Assembly (NCBI GenBank): GCA_903832735.1
Contig: CAILCO010000069.1
Span: 25,361 to 89,360 of the forward strand
Direction of reading: 5' to 3'
Source: an uncultured Sterolibacterium sp.
Lineage (GTDB): Bacteria > Pseudomonadota > Gammaproteobacteria > Burkholderiales > Rhodocyclaceae
DNA: 64,000 nt
This document shows, one piece after another, positions 52,252-60,883 of the stretch; position 1 is the stretch's first letter, and each line of letters starts with the position of its first letter. A model generated the notes under the pieces. That model searched no databases. It saw only the letters and a program-made list of their open reading frames with translations, and was not told the DNA's origin. The translations under genes and the position numbers were made by a program.

Positions 52252-53168
52252 GCCGCTCCCGGTTGCCTGGCGGCGATGTCGGCCAGCGCCTGATCATAAT
52301 GGTGTTCGAGATAATGGGCCGCGATCTCGCCGCCGGTCGTCAGCCAGACAGCGTCATGGCCGGTGATGTAGGCCAGGGCATCCTCGAAGGCCTTGAGTCG
52401 GTGCGGACAACTGACCTGATAATTGTGCGTCGGGATGCACATCACCGTTCCCGACTCCGCGCCCTCGGCATAGAGGCGGTCGAAGCAGTCCTTGAGCATC
52501 TGACCATAGCGCCGGGGCTCGACCTTGTTCACCGCGTAGGCGATGCTGTCGTTCATCTCCAGGGAGTATGGCACGGAAACGAATCTCTGCCCGCCCCTGA
52601 CCCTGACCGGCGTCGGCTGGTCGTCGTGGAACAGGTCGCAGGTATAGACGCCGCCCAGTTCGGCGAACAGATCGACGGTGACCTCGCTGTGCGACAGCGC
52701 TGGCGCGAGGTAGCCCTGAGGCCGCGCGCCGCAGCGCCGCTCGATGGTCTCCATGGCATCGAGGATCATCGACCGCTCCTGCTCTTCGGACATGCCGTAG
52801 GTATAGCGGGTGTTGTAGATGCCGTGGCTGAAAAACTCCCAGTGCCGCTCGCGGCACATCGCGATGATCTCTGGATGGTGCACGCACAAGGCGGAGGACA
52901 GCGAGACCGAGCCGCGGATGCCGTACTTGTCGAGCAGCTTCATCTGGCGCATGTGGCCGACGCGGTTGCCGTAATCGCGGATGGAGTAGCCGGGCACCGC
53001 CGGATAGGGGTGCGGCCAGGGGTTGCGCTGGGGGTTCCGGGGCGGATTCAATTCATAGAACTCGATGTTCGGCGCCACCCAGAAGGCCACGCGCGCGCCG
53101 TTCGGCCAGCGTATCCTGGGCCGGTCGCGATAGGGCCAGTAGTCGTAATAACCCGGATCCTCCTTCAC
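52248..53168 (-). CDS. PuuE-like polysaccharide-deacetylase-fold amidohydrolase, paralogue 1
   Basis: The 306-residue product matches the PuuE branch: ARVAFWVAPNIEFYEL, SIRDYGNRVGHMRQMKLLDKYGI, WEFFSHGIYNTRYTYGMSEEQE, GYLAPALSHSEVTVDLFAELGG and a C-terminal PTHNYQVSCPHRLKAFEDAL. It differs clearly from the next gene, so the two may hydrolyse different ring substrates or form a heteromer. A ribosome-binding site GGAGG lies upstream. The 144-bp gap to the hydrolase gene holds two hairpins. Confidence 0.86.
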   Translation of the reverse strand: MKEDPGYYDYWPYRDRPRIRWPNGARVAFWVAPNIEFYELNPPRNPQRNPWPHPYPAVPGYSIRDYGNRVGHMRQMKLLDKYGIRGSVSLSSALCVHHPEIIAMCRERHWEFFSHGIYNTRYTYGMSEEQERSMILDAMETIERRCGARPQGYLAPALSHSEVTVDLFAELGGVYTCDLFHDDQPTPVRVRGGQRFVSVPYSLEMNDSIAYAVNKVEPRRYGQMLKDCFDRLYAEGAESGTVMCIPTHNYQVSCPHRLKAFEDALAYITGHDAVWLTTGGEIAAHYLEHHYDQALADIAARQPGAA

Positions 53169-53234
53169 AGCTTGCCCTCCTTCTGCCTACCCAACTCTGC
53201 GCACTTCATTCGGAGCGCCGGTTCCGGGGAATCA

Positions 53235-53294
53235 ACAAGGGGGCGAGCCCCCTTGTTCCCAATCGGGGGATAAACAGGGGAATTCTCCCCTTGT
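53235..53294. repeat. Two adjacent hairpins between hydrolase and amidohydrolase genes
   Basis: ACAAGGGGGC-GA-GCCCCCTTGT (53235-53256) is a perfect 10-bp stem. ACAGGGGA-ATTC-TCCCCTTGT (53274-53294) is a second stem with one bulge. They lie within the operon and share the ACA(A)GGGG/CCCCTTGT core, so they look like two copies of one small palindrome. Confidence 0.75.
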
Positions 53295-53312
53295 TCGTAC
53301 TCTCGCGTTTTT

Positions 53313-54017
53313 TCAGATCTCACGGAGTACCCCTGTTTGTTTCGAGCTGCTTGTCCCCTGGCCTGCCAGCCAGTCAAACACCGTGGCGACGTCTACCACG
53401 TCGGCATATTTCAGCATCAGGTCGGTCAGGTTGGCGTAGTGGTAGCTTTCGTGTTTGTCGGCGACGCACTCCTCCGGCACGATGGTCCGGTAGCCCCGCG
53501 ACAGGGAATCCACGGCGGTGGCCCGGATGCAGCCGGAAGTGGAGCCGCCGGTCAGGATCACGGTGTCTATCTGGTGCCAGACCAGCAGCGATTGCAGCTG
53601 GGTTTCGAAAAACGCCGAGGGCATCTTCTTCAGGTAGATCACGTCGCGGATCCGGTCCACTTCGAGGCGCTCGTCGAACGCCGCACGGCGCGAGCCGAAC
53701 TTGATGTTCTGCAATGAATCGGCGGTGTTCGTGCGCGTGCCCCAGACCCCGGCGTCCTCGGCGGATTCCATGTAGGCGACATGGGTCCACACCACCGGCC
53801 AGCCCAGGCTGCGAAAGTCCGTCGCCAGCCGGTTCACATACTCGAGCTGGCGCGGATCGGTTTCGTAGGCGGTCTTGAATTCATCGGTCTTGGTGTAGGC
53901 GTTCTGCAGGTCGATATTGACCAGCACCGCCTTCCTGCCGAATCCGAAACGCGCCCGGCTGGGATTCGCCTTCACCTCGTTCCAGATCTGTCGCGCCGTC
54001 TTGTCGGAGTGTTCCAT
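53313..54017 (-). CDS. Isochorismatase-like cysteine hydrolase (probable amidase)
   Basis: The 234-residue product has the cysteine-hydrolase triad: Asp in VLVNIDLQNAYT, Lys in IYLKKMPSAFFET and Cys in GGSTSGCIRATAVDSLSRGY. Its closest characterised relatives by pattern are N-carbamoylsarcosine amidase and maleamate amidase. In this operon it is suited to hydrolyse the half-amide left after ring opening. The start MEHSDKTARQ follows AGAGGAG; an open frame continues upstream but lacks homology. It lies 25 bp after livF. Confidence 0.87.
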   Translation of the reverse strand: MEHSDKTARQIWNEVKANPSRARFGFGRKAVLVNIDLQNAYTKTDEFKTAYETDPRQLEYVNRLATDFRSLGWPVVWTHVAYMESAEDAGVWGTRTNTADSLQNIKFGSRRAAFDERLEVDRIRDVIYLKKMPSAFFETQLQSLLVWHQIDTVILTGGSTSGCIRATAVDSLSRGYRTIVPEECVADKHESYHYANLTDLMLKYADVVDVATVFDWLAGQGTSSSKQTGVLREI

Positions 54018-54042
54018 GATCGTTCTCCTCTGATTGCTTTCC

Positions 54043-54748
<706 letters not shown>

Positions 54749-54756
<8 letters not shown>

Positions 54757-55546
54757 GCGCCGCGCCGTCCGATTTACCCGGCGCACCCGGCGCATCGGGC
54801 TCATCCAGCGCGGCCAGGCGCGCCGCCATGCCCTTGCCCAGATAGGCCTCGATCACCGCGCCGTCGCGCGTGACCTGCTGCGGTCCGCCATGGGCGATCA
54901 GGCAGCCGTTGGCCAGCACCCAGATATCCTCGGCAAGATTCATCACCGCCTGCATCACATGCTCGATCATCAGCACCGTCACGCCCTCGTCGCAAATGCC
55001 GCGAATCACCGGAATCATCCCGGCCACTTCCTGGGGATTCAAGCCGGCCAGAACCTCGTCGAGCAGCAGCAGCCTAGGCCTGGTCGCCAGGGCGCGCGCC
55101 AGTTCCAGGCGCTTGCGACCGGCGGTGGTGAGGCTTCCCGCCGGCTTGTCGAGCTCTCCGGCCAGTCCCAGCCGTTCCGCCACCGCGTCCGCCAGGGCAA
55201 GCGCCTGGCGGCGCCGCGGCTCGTGCAGATGGCTGCCTACGGCGATGTTCTCGCGCACCGTCTGCGCCGCGAAGGGCTGGACGATCTGAAAGGTGCGCGC
55301 CAGGCCCAGCCGGCAGATCGCGTAGGGTGGCAGGCCTGACAGGAGGCGACCGTCGAAATGCACAGTGCCGGCATCGGGCGCAAGGAAGCCCGAGATCATG
55401 GCGAACAGCGTCGACTTGCCGGCCCCGTTGGGCCCGATCAGGGCGGTCAGGCTGCCCGCCGCGACCGTCAAGCTGACGTCGGCGACCGCCTTCAGGCCGC
55501 CGAAACTGATGGCCAGATTGCGCGCTTCGAGTATCGCAGGCTTCAT
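54749..55546 (-). CDS. livG: Branched-chain amino acid-type ABC transporter ATP-binding protein
   Basis: A 265-residue LivG-type ATPase: Walker A IGPNGAGKSTLFAM, LARTFQIVQPFAAQTVREN, signature variant LTTAGRKRLELARAL, Walker B LLLLDEVLAGLNP and MIEHVM. A short C-terminal extension rich in Ala, Asp and Pro follows the core. It starts in an ATGA overlap with livM. Confidence 0.93.
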
Positions 55547-56478
55547 GCTCTTCTGCCGAACAGACCCGACAGGCCGCGCGGGATGAACATCACGATCAGG
55601 ACCAGAACAACGCCATAGACCACCAGGCTGATGCCCGGCAGGTCGCCCATCAGGTTGCGCGTCGCCTCGCCGAGCAGATGCAGGACCAGCGCCCCGAGCA
55701 GGGGGCCGAACACGCTGCCCAAGCCGCCGACGATGGCGCCGACCAGCGCCTCGATGGAGATCGCCGGGCCATAGGCGATGTGCGGATCGATGTAGTGGAA
55801 ATATTGCAGGTAGAACGCGCCCGCCGCCGCCATCAGCGCCGCCGAAAGCATGATCGCCGCGAGCTTGACGCGCAAGGCGTCGATGCCCAGCGCCAGCGCC
55901 GACGCCTCGTTGTCACGCACCGCGCTGAGCCAGGCGCCGTAACGGGAATGGCGCAGCCACCAGGAGAGCATCAGGCCGAAGGCGACGAAGGACAGGACCA
56001 GGTAGAGATAGCCGGTCTTGTCCGCGAACTGCATATTCCCGGCGGCTTCCCGGAGCGGCAACTGCAGGCCGACGCCGGCGCCGGTGAAATCGAAAGTGTT
56101 CGCCAGGATGCGCAGCACCTCGGCAAAGGCCAGGGTCACCAGGGCGAAATAGGAACCGCGCAGGCCGTAGCGAAACGACAGCACGCCGATCACCAGCGCC
56201 ACCAGGACGCCGCACAGGATCGCCAGCGGCAGGGCCAGCCAGGGATTGACCGCGAACACCGTCTGCAGCACCGCCATGGCATAGGCGCCGGTGCCGAAGA
56301 AAGCGGCGTGACCGAAGGAGAACTGTCCGCCGTAGCCGCCGAGGATGTTCCAGGCCTGTCCGAGCAGGGTCGCGAACAGCACCATGATCAGGAAGTTCAG
56401 CACCACGCCGGAATCGGTGAGCCAGGGCGCGCAGAGAAAGGCCGCGAGGACTGCCACGATCAGCGCCAGTTCGCGCAT
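55543..56478 (-). CDS. livM: Branched-chain amino acid-type ABC transporter permease
   Basis: A 311-residue LivM permease with about eight to ten membrane segments. It has the family stretch LGQAWNILGGYGGQFSFGHAAFFGTGAYA, the coupling region VRDNEASALALGIDALRVKL, and AGAFYLQYFHYIDPHIAYG...SIEALVGAIVGGLGSVFGPLLGA. The start MRELALIVAVL is taken from family alignment; the frame stays open upstream through repeat DNA, which is unlikely to be translated. Confidence 0.92.
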   Translation of the reverse strand: MRELALIVAVLAAFLCAPWLTDSGVVLNFLIMVLFATLLGQAWNILGGYGGQFSFGHAAFFGTGAYAMAVLQTVFAVNPWLALPLAILCGVLVALVIGVLSFRYGLRGSYFALVTLAFAEVLRILANTFDFTGAGVGLQLPLREAAGNMQFADKTGYLYLVLSFVAFGLMLSWWLRHSRYGAWLSAVRDNEASALALGIDALRVKLAAIMLSAALMAAAGAFYLQYFHYIDPHIAYGPAISIEALVGAIVGGLGSVFGPLLGALVLHLLGEATRNLMGDLPGISLVVYGVVLVLIVMFIPRGLSGLFGRRA

Positions 56479-56482
56479 CTCA

Positions 56483-56618
56483 GTACGGCCGGGCCGCCCC
56501 AACGTACTGACCCGCCCCCTCGGGGGGCAGCGAACACCAGGCTGGAGGCCGCAGGACAGCCGAAGGCTGGTCCCGCGAAGCGGGATGCGGCTTTGCCGCA
56601 CGGCGTGGGGGCAGTTTC
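56483..56618. repeat. GC-rich multi-hairpin repeat between livH and livM
   Basis: Contains CCCCCTCGGGGGG, CAGCCGAAGGCTG, TCCCGCGAAGCGGGA and TGCGGCTTTGCCGCA, four short perfect hairpins in a row. The start GGCCGGGCCGCCCC resembles the element in the aconitase-like gene. It separates two genes that in other liv operons abut. Confidence 0.82.
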
Positions 56619-56621
56619 ATC

Positions 56622-57491
56622 CTAGGCCCCCTTCTGGCCGAACAGGCCTTGCGGACGGAACAGCAGCACGGCGATGAAGATGACGAAGATGCCGATCTGG
56701 CCCAGGCTCTCCCCGAGCCACAGGCCGCCCAGCGACTCGACCACGCCGACGATCAGGCCGCCGATCAGGGCGCCGGCGAAGCTGCCCATGCCGCCCAACA
56801 CGACGATGGTGAATGCGATCAGCACGAAGCCGTTGCCCACCAGCGGATTGACGTAGTAGGCGGGCAGCAGGAAGCAGGCCGCCGCGCCGAGGCAGGCCAT
56901 GCCGATGCCGAAACTCATCGCGTAGATATGCTCGACGTCGATGCCGACCACGCGCGCGCCCTGCTTCTCCCGGGCAACCGCGCGGATGGCCCGGCCCAGT
57001 TGGGTGCGACCGATCAAGAGCAGCAGCGCGGACGACACCGCCAGAGCGCCGAAAAAGGCGATCAGCTTGGGCAGCGCGATCAGCGCGCCGAAGACATCGA
57101 CCGTCGCCAGGGTGTAGGCGGTGTCGATGCTATGGGTGTCGGAGCGAAACAGGGCGAGGGCGAGATTCTCGAGAATGATCGCGATGCCCAGCGTCACCAG
57201 CAGGATGTATTCGTCCTTGCCATGGCTGGCCCTGCCGATGACGAAGCGCTGCAGGCCGTAGCCGAAGCAGAACATCGCGACGATCATGATCGGCAGCGCC
57301 AGATAGGGGTCGACATGCCAGGCGGTAAACAGGAAGTAGACGCCGTAAAGCGCCACCATCAGGGCCGCGCCATGAGCGAAGTTGACGATGTGCAGGACGC
57401 CGTAGATCAGGGTCAGGCCGAGCGCGATCAAGGCATAGATCGCGCCGGTGGCGACGCCGTTCAACAGCGACGGAAAGAGGATGGAGAGCAT
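56622..57491 (-). CDS. livH: Branched-chain amino acid-type ABC transporter permease
   Basis: A 289-residue LivH permease: NGVATGAIYALIALGLTLIYGVLHIVNFAHG at the N-terminus, eight or so membrane segments, and the coupling motif AIRAVAREKQGARVVGIDVEHIYAM, followed by IVVLGGMGSFAGALIGGLIVGVVES. Start MLSILFPSLLNG, 44 bp after livJ. Confidence 0.93.
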   Translation of the reverse strand: MLSILFPSLLNGVATGAIYALIALGLTLIYGVLHIVNFAHGAALMVALYGVYFLFTAWHVDPYLALPIMIVAMFCFGYGLQRFVIGRASHGKDEYILLVTLGIAIILENLALALFRSDTHSIDTAYTLATVDVFGALIALPKLIAFFGALAVSSALLLLIGRTQLGRAIRAVAREKQGARVVGIDVEHIYAMSFGIGMACLGAAACFLLPAYYVNPLVGNGFVLIAFTIVVLGGMGSFAGALIGGLIVGVVESLGGLWLGESLGQIGIFVIFIAVLLFRPQGLFGQKGA

Positions 57492-57535
57492 GATCGCCAG
57501 CCCCGCCCTGACGCCGGCGGGGCCGAGTCAGACGG

Positions 57536-58753
57536 CTAGGCCCGGGGCAGGGGAAACACCGGTTCCGCTTCCTTGTACTCCTTGGGGAAGATGACCTTGA
57601 TGTCGCCGCCCTGCACCTGCGTCATCAACGGCTGCGCGCCCTGGTTCTGGCCATTGACGAAACGCGTCGCGCCATAGGGCATGAAGTGATTGGCGAAGCT
57701 GCTCGCGGCCAGCGCGGCGACGATGTCCTCGCGCCTGGCCGAGCGGGCGCGCTCGATCGCGTCGGCCAGCAGCATGGTCGCGGTGTAGGTGCAGAACACC
57801 TCGTAGGTGAAAAACACCTTCATCGCCTCGACGCGCTTCCTCAAGGCCAGTGCACGCTTGTCCTTGGGGTTGAACCAGTGATTGCAGTCGATGATGTCCT
57901 TCGCCGCATCGGGAAATTCATTGAGGAACTTGAAACTCGAAGCGGCGCCGCCCAACACCGAATAGATCGCCTTGGGGCGGAACTTCTGCTGCTGCATGGT
58001 GCGCACCAGCAGGGCATACTCGTTGTAGTAGTTCGCCGGAATGACGATGTCGGGATTGACCGCCTTCATGCGCAACACGATGTTGTTGAAGTCCCGCGTC
58101 GGGTTGGCGTGCTTGACCACCTCCTTGACCTCGAAGCCGAGCGCCGGCAGATCCCGCGCCAGAAGCTGCGCAGTGCCGGTGCCGAACAGGGACTCCTCGT
58201 GGATGATCATCACCGACTTGGCGACATTGCCGGCCAGCTTGTTCAGGATGTGCAGGTTGTTCATCGCCACGTGGGCGGCGGTGGTATAGCCTGGGCCGAA
58301 GCGGAAGGTGTTCTTCAGGCCGCGCTCGACGATGCTGTCGGCGACGCCGACATCGACCACGTGGGGAATGTTGTACTTCGCCGCGGCTTGCGTCGTGGCC
58401 AGGCAGATGGCGCTGGCGTAGGCGCCGACGATCGCCGAGACGCCGGCCTCGTTCATCTTTTCGACTTCGGCGGCACCCACCTCGGGCTTGGACTGCGCGT
58501 CGCCGAGCAGAGCTTCCAGCTTGGCGCCGCCCAGCGACTTGATGCCGCCGGCGGCGTTGATGTCATCGATCGCCAGTTGCGCGCCGATCCGGCACTGGCT
58601 GCCGGAGAAGGCCAGCGCGCCGGTCACCGGATGGAGCACGCCGATCTTGATCGCTTTGACTTGAGCCCGACCGATCAGGGGAAAGCCGGCGGCCATGGTC
58701 AGCGCCGCAGTCTGAGCAACGAACTGGCGGCGTGACGGAACTTGGGATTTCAT
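57536..58753 (-). CDS. livJ: ABC transporter substrate-binding protein (type I periplasmic, LivJ-like)
   Basis: A 405-residue periplasmic binding protein. The N-terminus SRRQFVAQTAALTMAAGFPL carries a twin-arginine-like pair before the hydrophobic stretch, so Tat export is possible. The binding domain shows IKIGVLHPVTGALAFSGSQ, GAQLAIDDINAAGGI, and VSAIVGAYASAICLATTQAA. AAGAGGAGA precedes the ATG, and a dispersed repeat ends just upstream of it. It is the first gene of the operon; its ligand would define the whole pathway. Confidence 0.91.
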   Translation of the reverse strand: MKSQVPSRRQFVAQTAALTMAAGFPLIGRAQVKAIKIGVLHPVTGALAFSGSQCRIGAQLAIDDINAAGGIKSLGGAKLEALLGDAQSKPEVGAAEVEKMNEAGVSAIVGAYASAICLATTQAAAKYNIPHVVDVGVADSIVERGLKNTFRFGPGYTTAAHVAMNNLHILNKLAGNVAKSVMIIHEESLFGTGTAQLLARDLPALGFEVKEVVKHANPTRDFNNIVLRMKAVNPDIVIPANYYNEYALLVRTMQQQKFRPKAIYSVLGGAASSFKFLNEFPDAAKDIIDCNHWFNPKDKRALALRKRVEAMKVFFTYEVFCTYTATMLLADAIERARSARREDIVAALAASSFANHFMPYGATRFVNGQNQGAQPLMTQVQGGDIKVIFPKEYKEAEPVFPLPRA

Positions 58754-58770
58754 TTTGCGCGTCTCCTCTT

Positions 58771-58935
58771 TAGCGTGAAATACGTAGCCAAGCGCGCTGT
58801 CTCAGGTTCGAGAGCAGCGAGCCGGTTGGTAGCCTCCCCGCGAGGGGAGAATGGAAGGGGCGGGCCCGTTTGGGCGCCTGCCGCCTTGAAGCATTGCGAC
58901 GCTCAGCCATTTCATCATGCGCGGTGGTTCATCGG
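58771..58935 (-). repeat. Dispersed about 165-bp repeat, copy B
   Basis: Same order of conserved blocks as copy A at 41991-42171, in the same orientation relative to the gene that follows (livJ). It contains the CTCCCCGCGAGGGGAG palindrome and TTTCATCATGCGCGGTGG. It fills most of the ssb-livJ gap, where the operon promoter is expected. Confidence 0.88.
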
Positions 58936-58954
58936 AGCAATAGCAGTCGATCGT

Positions 58955-59419
58955 TCAGAAAGGGATGTCGTCTTCGAAGTCGTTGAAGCCGCTGCCGCCC
59001 GCGGGCGGAGCCGCCGGCCTGGCGCTGGCGGCGCCCGCCTGGGCCGGCCGCTCGCGCGGCGGCTCGTCGGCCTGACCGCTGCCCTGGCGGCTGCCGAGCA
59101 TCTGCATGGTATCGGCGATGATCTCGGTGGTGTATTTCTCGACGCCTTCCTTGTCGGTCCACTTGCGCGTCTTCAGCGAGCCTTCGATATAGACCTGGGA
59201 GCCTTTCTTCAGATACTGGCCGGCGATCTCGGCGAGCTTGCGATAGAAGACGATGCGATGCCATTCGGTCGCCTCCTTCTTCTCGCCGCTGGTCTTGTCC
59301 TTCCAGGTATCGGTGGTGGCGATGGTGCAGTTGGTCACGGCGTCGCCGCCGGGCATGTAGCGGGTTTCGGGATCGCGGCCGAGATTGCCCACCAGTATCA
59401 CCTTATTTACGGATGCCAT
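58955..59419 (-). CDS. ssb: Single-stranded DNA-binding protein
   Basis: SSB coats single-stranded DNA in replication and repair. The 154-residue product has the OB fold ([57 protein letters not shown]), a Pro/Ala/Gly-rich linker and the acidic tip DFEDDIPF that recruits partner proteins. It lies 18 bp after the MFS gene. The ssb-uvrA neighbourhood, with the MFS gene between, is common in Betaproteobacteria. Confidence 0.97.
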   Translation of the reverse strand: MASVNKVILVGNLGRDPETRYMPGGDAVTNCTIATTDTWKDKTSGEKKEATEWHRIVFYRKLAEIAGQYLKKGSQVYIEGSLKTRKWTDKEGVEKYTTEIIADTMQMLGSRQGSGQADEPPRERPAQAGAASARPAAPPAGGSGFNDFEDDIPF

Positions 59420-59437
59420 TTCATTCTCCTTGTCGTA

Positions 59438-60796
59438 TCAAGCTTGCAGCAATCGGTTCGCGCCGGCTTCGTCCCACTCGCCCATGCGCACTTTCAAATA
59501 GGCCGCGCTCTCGCCGGCCATGACCATGGCCTCAGAAACCCCATCGATCAGCCCCAGGGCCGAGGTGAGCGTCCTGGCGCGCTCCCCGTCGATCTCGCCG
59601 TCAATGTGGATGATCAGGGTACGCACCCGCGGCGGCGGCGTCATCGACAGGGCCAGGAGCAGCCAGGCCAGGCCCAGTCCGGCGGCGAAGACGAAGACCG
59701 CGGAACGATTCACGTGCTGGGCCAGGAAGCCGCCCAACGCGCCGCCCAGGAACAGGCCGAGGAACTGGAAACTGTTGTACACGCCGATCGCGGTGCCCTT
59801 GCTGCCGGCCGGGGCGATCTTCGAGATCAGCGAGGGCAGCGTGGCTTCCAGCAGATTGAAGGCCAGGAAGAACATGAACATGGTGATCACGATGCCGCTC
59901 AGATTGCCGATGAACACCGCCATCAGCAGGGTCGCCGCGGTCATCAGGGCCACCGCGCCGCAGAAGATCGGTTTCATCTTGCCGTACTTCTCGGCGACGA
60001 TGATCGCCGGAACGACGGCGAAGAAGGAAATCATCATCACCGGCAGATAGATCTTCCAGTGCTGGTCGCTGGACAGGCCGCCCACTTCCACCAGGACCAG
60101 CGGAATCACCACGAACAGGCCGCGCATGGCGGCGTGCAGGGTGAAGATGCCGAAATTCAGGCGCTGCAGTTCGGTGTTCTTCAAGACCGAGGTGATCTGC
60201 GCCGGAACCGTCTCGGCGTCGGCATGGACGCGGCTGACCACAGGGTCGGGCACGACGAAACGGGTGACGGCCATCGCGGCAATGGCCAAGACCCCGGTCA
60301 GGGCGAAGATGCCGGGCACGCCGATCAGATGGCCCAGAGTCGGGCCGGCCACCATCGAGACGGCGAAGGTCGCGCCTATGCTCATGCCGATCACCGCCAT
60401 GCCCTTGGCGCGGTGCTCTTCCCGGGTCAGGTCGGCGGTTAGCGCGATCACCGCCGCTGCCACGGCGCCGGTGCCCTGGACCAGCCGGCCGAGGATGATG
60501 ATGTAAATGTCATGGCCACCGGCGGCGATGAAACTGCCCAGGGCGAACAGGGCAAGGCCCATGTAGATCACCGGCTTCCTGCCGATGCGATCGGACAATA
60601 GGCCGAAGGGAATCTGCAGGCAGGCCTGGGCCAAGCCGTCTATGCCCAACGCCACGCCGATCAGGAAAGGGCTGCCGCCGCCCGGCAGGTCGCGGGCATA
60701 CAGCGCCAGCACCGGCAGGATGGAAAACATGCCGAACATGCGCAGGGCGAATATCAGGGCAAGGGATACCGTAGCCCGAACTTCAGGGACGGTCAT
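59438..60796 (-). CDS. MFS transporter, YajR-like
   Basis: A 452-residue major facilitator with twelve predicted membrane helices. It has the YajR hallmarks: [23 protein letters not shown] at the N-terminus, motif [41 protein letters not shown], and a C-terminal ferredoxin-like (YAM) domain of about 75 residues ([20 protein letters not shown]...[15 protein letters not shown]). Transported substrate unknown. An ATG at 60814 is an alternative start. It is divergent from uvrA; a longer open frame upstream is antisense to uvrA and is not coding. Confidence 0.92.
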   Translation of the reverse strand: MTVPEVRATVSLALIFALRMFGMFSILPVLALYARDLPGGGSPFLIGVALGIDGLAQACLQIPFGLLSDRIGRKPVIYMGLALFALGSFIAAGGHDIYIIILGRLVQGTGAVAAAVIALTADLTREEHRAKGMAVIGMSIGATFAVSMVAGPTLGHLIGVPGIFALTGVLAIAAMAVTRFVVPDPVVSRVHADAETVPAQITSVLKNTELQRLNFGIFTLHAAMRGLFVVIPLVLVEVGGLSSDQHWKIYLPVMMISFFAVVPAIIVAEKYGKMKPIFCGAVALMTAATLLMAVFIGNLSGIVITMFMFFLAFNLLEATLPSLISKIAPAGSKGTAIGVYNSFQFLGLFLGGALGGFLAQHVNRSAVFVFAAGLGLAWLLLALSMTPPPRVRTLIIHIDGEIDGERARTLTSALGLIDGVSEAMVMAGESAAYLKVRMGEWDEAGANRLLQA

Positions 60797-60883
60797 CTTG
60801 TCTGCAGTGTGCATGGAGTGAGTCGGAATTCCAAAAGCAGGTATATTACTTGGTTCGCCCGAACCCTTGCCAGAAAACCTTCG

